A DNA stretch of 64,000 nucleotides from Annulohypoxylon bovei var. microspora. Taxonomy: Eukaryota; Ascomycota; Sordariomycetes; Xylariales; Hypoxylaceae. The stretch is taken from assembly GCA_022836615.1 (NCBI GenBank), contig MU405244.1, positions 186,001-250,000 on the forward strand, given 5' to 3'. The notes under the pieces were generated by a model, which was given only the letters and a program-made list of their open reading frames with translations, had not been told where the DNA came from and searched no databases. A program made the position numbers and the translations under genes. Shown piece by piece: positions 60,801 through 64,000 of this stretch. Within the stretch, counting starts at the first letter, position 1. Each line of letters begins with the position of its first letter.

Positions 60801-62941
60801 CCTGTCGTCATCCACCACCCACCACCAAGCCACGGTCCCGACACCACCGGTCTAAGAAAAAGTTTCCTCCCACCCTCCCAGTCGCGTCTGCCGCCGCGCG
60901 AGAGGTGCAGCAAACGCCGCTGACACAGCGCGTGCGACGGCGGCTCCCACGCGCGTCCCCTAATCGCCGAACGCGCATACCCGAGTCGATCATCCCTCCT
61001 GCCGTCTACCACTTACCTAACCAACCTCGCCCTACCGCAGAGCAGGGCGCCGGGCGTGCACCAGAGCAGGGCGACGAGCCTCACCGAGGGCCGGCCCGAA
61101 CCTGCTACCCCCCCACACCCGCGCCCCCCTTCGTATATGCTTATGCGCGCCCAGGCATGCTGTATGACGCTGGCGCACGCAGCCACCTGCCGGCATGCTT
61201 GGCGGCAAAACCTGTCTACCTGCCTACCTAGATAGATTGCGCGCAGGGGCAGGCATGAAGCTGCCCAGGCGCGAGGACCCTACGTGCGTGCGGCGTGGCG
61301 CCGGCCCGGGAACGTGGACCCCTAATATGCCACAGATCCCGGGCGATCCGACGCCGTGACATCGTCGATAACCGGTAGTGCCGCGCAGATACGTGCCTGT
61401 GTACGTAGGTAAGTCGCCCTGCTCCCCTGGCCGGATCTGCGAGGGCTTGTCCCCTAATGGACGGCGGGCTGTTGGGATCGCTGAGATGGGGAGATTTGGG
61501 AAACGGCCAGCGCAGCGGGACGGGCCATCCCACGACAGCTGCCTATGCAAGAGTTGGATGTTGGCACAAATAACTATACCCGTCGGAACGTCTCCTTAGC
61601 TAAGCTTTCTTCGCTTGCTAGATTTGGTAGGTACACACGATCTTGTGTCCGTGAGACACTATATGTACGGCAACGTCTTGTTTACACGACTTATCGGATA
61701 GTGCCGCGTCCAACGGTTTGCTGACGATGCAAAGTTCTTAAATCCTCGGCGTGGGACTTCTTGATTGAGAGAAGGATGCAGTTTTTAACCTTATTAGAAG
61801 TAATTATAGTCGATCCATCATTAGCTTCGTCAGGGGGCCTTGATTTTTATCTCGCTGCTTTTAAGATATCTCGCAGTATTTTGCCTACATAGAATCAGCA
61901 TCACTGTCTTCCAATAATTTGAACATTTCTTGACTTCGAATATTACTCAGACTTCTAGTTACCCCTATCGACAGCTGTGCGTTTTAACGACATGTGTCAA
62001 TATAGTACCTAGCCTCTATCCCATGTCATATTGATACTTGCGTGTATAGGTCGTCCTTAGCTTTAGATAAATCCTGATAATCGAGACTCTTTGATGTTCT
62101 GTAACTATAGGTAGGTAGTTATTAAGCTTTTTTTTCTCCGCGGAGATGAGCCACTGCAATAATACTTGCAGTACAGTAAGAATGTGTGAAGATTTGTAAA
62201 AGTATTTGAATTTGATAGCTACTAGGTATATCTGGACCTGTCTAAAAAAAAACTTGATCATGGATGCCGACCTCTGAGTTGGGAAAAGGGGGTCGAAAGT
62301 ACAACATTCACGAGCTACCTCTATTAAATAAGTACCTTTTCAGCCTAGATAGAATCGCATTTCTAGCTCTAAGAGGTATCTTGGGTTCTCCGTTAACCTC
62401 CCTGCCTCCCTACCTAGGTAGATAACCGTATTGAACAAATTTAGCTAAGTTACATATCCTCTTCTAATTCACGAGCCTCTCCATAGGTAATGAAATGCTC
62501 GCAACAACCATACGACCCCATAGGAATAAATAGACACGTTAGAGTTTCCGTGCCTAGGTAGAATCTGGACTTAGAAGCAAGGCAGGATAATTACCTATTC
62601 TAGGTCGGGTCCGCTATGGAATCAATGTAATAGATAAGCTATTGTATTCGCTACTATTTAGGAGTAAACAAACAGCCAGAGTTAAAATACCGTAATCGTA
62701 GAGAATAGACACATGAGATTCACAAGCAAGAACTATCCTTCGGAGAGCAACATGATATTCAAAATTGACGTAAACTCATCTCATCCGTACTTTGATAGCC
62801 TACCAGGTAGGCATTTATACGTCCATACCAATAGATCAAAAACTCATAAATATCATCATCATGACCACCATCCATTCTCCCTCTTGCACCCCTTTCCCCT
62901 TAGTTGTCAACCCTGACATCCGATCGCCAAACCCTTAACCC

Positions 62942-64000
62942 CTAAGCCAAACTGCCCATAGGATCCCAAAGTGGCAGCACCACCGGCTGCTTGCCCAGCA
63001 CATCCCTGACCCTCCGTGCCAAAAACCTCGGGTCGACGACGGCCTGGTAGACGAACTCGTCCATCCACTCATCGCTCATGACGAACCATCCTTTCTCCCC
63101 TACGCTCTCGCCCCAACTATTCTGCACCCTCCAGCGCACCGTCTTCCCTTCCCCGTCCACATGCACTGCAGTCAGCACCATCGCGTGAGTCATCGCGCTC
63201 TCGCCGACCCTTAGTCTCGCCGCCTTATCCAAGCTTCCGTAGAGACTGACATTAAATCCGAGCTCGTAGTCGAACAGTCCTAGGTCCATGACCCCGCTGA
63301 CGCGCTCGCTATATTTCCCTACGTCGCTCCCGAAGAACACGGGCAGGCCCGCGCGCAGCATAGCCACGCACGCCTGCTTCAAGGTCGTCATATCAACATT
63401 GATATACGTGATTCCGCGGCCACCGACGATGTTTCCTAGCCTGTCGACCGAGAGCAGGGTCAAAGGATCGTGGCGTGGGTCGTGGACTAGCGAGACCATG
63501 CTCGCTATAGCCGAGCTGCTGATGCGGAACTCAGCGCTCGAGATGTCCTTAGCGAAGCGGAGCGGCGTCGAGACGACAGAGCGCGCGCGACCGTCCTTGT
63601 CTGAAAAATTCCACTCGAACTCCTCGTCTGAGCTGGGCGGCGGGCCCAAGGTCAGGGTTAGGATGAGGTGTACTTCGCGCATCATCTTGTCCTTTGTTGC
63701 GGAGAGGGCGGCGGCTGTGGTCGATGGGCTATTGACTAACGTCCGCAGGATAACGGCGTACTCGCGCAGCTTGGCGACGACGATGGAGTTGATTGTGCTG
63801 CTCGACATGGCGTTCCAGCTATCCGGGTACAGGGCCTGGGGCACGAGGCCGTACTTCTCGACGAGGTTATACACCATGTCCCACTGACCACCGTCGCTTA
63901 TGGGGTCTGCGAGCAACCTCTGAACCAACCTCTCATCTAGGGATTGGTCGGCGGTCTCGATGATGTTCTCTAGGAAATAGTTCGACTTCTCGAGCTTATC
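62942..64000 (-). CDS. Bleomycin hydrolase-like cysteine aminopeptidase (family C1B), 5' end outside the window
   Basis: The minus-strand frame is open from base 64000 to a stop at 62942, about 352 residues, with no start in the window. It opens with DKLEKSNYFLENIIETA, a motif placed soon after the catalytic cysteine in this family, so the cysteine itself lies just outside. The remaining catalytic residues are visible: His in AMTHAMVLTAV and Asn in RVQNSWGE. Other family signs are GGQWDMVYNLVEKYGLVP, PVFFGSDVGK and MSDEWMDEFVYQ. Relatives include yeast Blh1/Gal6/Lap3, a hexameric cytosolic peptidase that detoxifies homocysteine thiolactone and bleomycin. The family's C-terminus normally reaches into the active site; here the end is DPMGSLA, similar to known forms. 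No intron is seen in this part. Confidence 0.92.
   Translation of the reverse strand, partial: DKLEKSNYFLENIIETADQSLDERLVQRLLADPISDGGQWDMVYNLVEKYGLVPQALYPDSWNAMSSSTINSIVVAKLREYAVILRTLVNSPSTTAAALSATKDKMMREVHLILTLTLGPPPSSDEEFEWNFSDKDGRARSVVSTPLRFAKDISSAEFRISSSAIASMVSLVHDPRHDPLTLLSVDRLGNIVGGRGITYINVDMTTLKQACVAMLRAGLPVFFGSDVGKYSERVSGVMDLGLFDYELGFNVSLYGSLDKAARLRVGESAMTHAMVLTAVHVDGEGKTVRWRVQNSWGESVGEKGWFVMSDEWMDEFVYQAVVDPRFLARRVRDVLGKQPVVLPLWDPMGSLA

Larger units (their letters stand above)
55436..62941. other. 7.5-kb spacer, no supported gene
   Basis: It begins with the promoter of the DUF8035 gene. An 8-bp unit ACTGGACG repeats 3.5 times at 56633-56663, and a TG-rich run lies at 57800-57835. A GC-richer patch at 60.85-61.55 kb has overlapping ORFs on both strands but no protein I recognise. 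The rest is ordinary to AT-rich sequence with TAGGTACC-type motifs (57303, 59417, 61211, 62409). Confidence 0.5.

Noticed and set aside
60758..61231. 157-residue Pro/Arg-rich ORF
   Set aside because: No domain, no splice pattern, overlapping ORFs on the other strand; composition effect more likely.
62925..62947. CCCTTAACCCCTAAGCC next to the bleomycin hydrolase stop, telomere-like
   Set aside because: Not a tandem CCCTAA array; no telomere repeats in the window.
1..64000. CRISPR array, rRNA operon, bacterial-type operon signals
   Set aside because: None seen; the window is eukaryotic with intron-bearing genes.

Overview
The window looks like chromosomal DNA of a filamentous ascomycete (Pezizomycotina, most likely a sordariomycete). 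The genes carry short introns of about 50-100 bp with GTANGT-type donors, CTAAC/CTGAC-like branch sites and YAG acceptors. They include families typical of that group: a starch-active AA13 polysaccharide monooxygenase with CBM20, a LaeA-like methyltransferase, a Medusa/Acon-3-type developmental regulator and a DUF8035-type protein. Spacers are sprinkled with TAGGTACCTA-type motifs. The species cannot be fixed from the sequence.

Left part (1-22.2 kb) is gene-bearing. In order: the 3' part of an unrecognised protein (+), an unusually GC-rich intronless methyltransferase (-), a LaeA-like methyltransferase (+), a COMT-type O-methyltransferase (+), the AA13-CBM20 LPMO (+), a hemerythrin-HHE protein (+), a small secreted protein (+) and an FAD monooxygenase (-). 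Three methyltransferases and a monooxygenase resemble tailoring enzymes, but no PKS, NRPS or terpene synthase is present, so a biosynthetic cluster is not claimed.

Middle part (22.2-about 44.4 kb) holds no gene I can support. It contains several terminal-inverted-repeat elements between 23.8 and 30.9 kb. The clearest are an 873-bp element with a perfect 9-bp target duplication, which itself holds a smaller inverted repeat, and a 276-bp element with TA at both ends. I read it as a transposon-rich desert, AT-rich in places.

Right part: a pyrimidine-rich leader region with a possible small spliced ORF (44.5-44.9 kb) runs into the Medusa-like regulator (47.0-49.8 kb, +). That gene has a 475-bp intron whose retention would end the protein just after the conserved domain. 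Then come a convergent DUF8035-type protein (55.4-52.5 kb, -), about 7.5 kb of spacer, and the 3' part of a bleomycin hydrolase-like cysteine protease (-) running off the right edge.

Exon boundaries were joined by hand from splice signals, reading-frame continuity and family conservation. No transcript or database check was possible.
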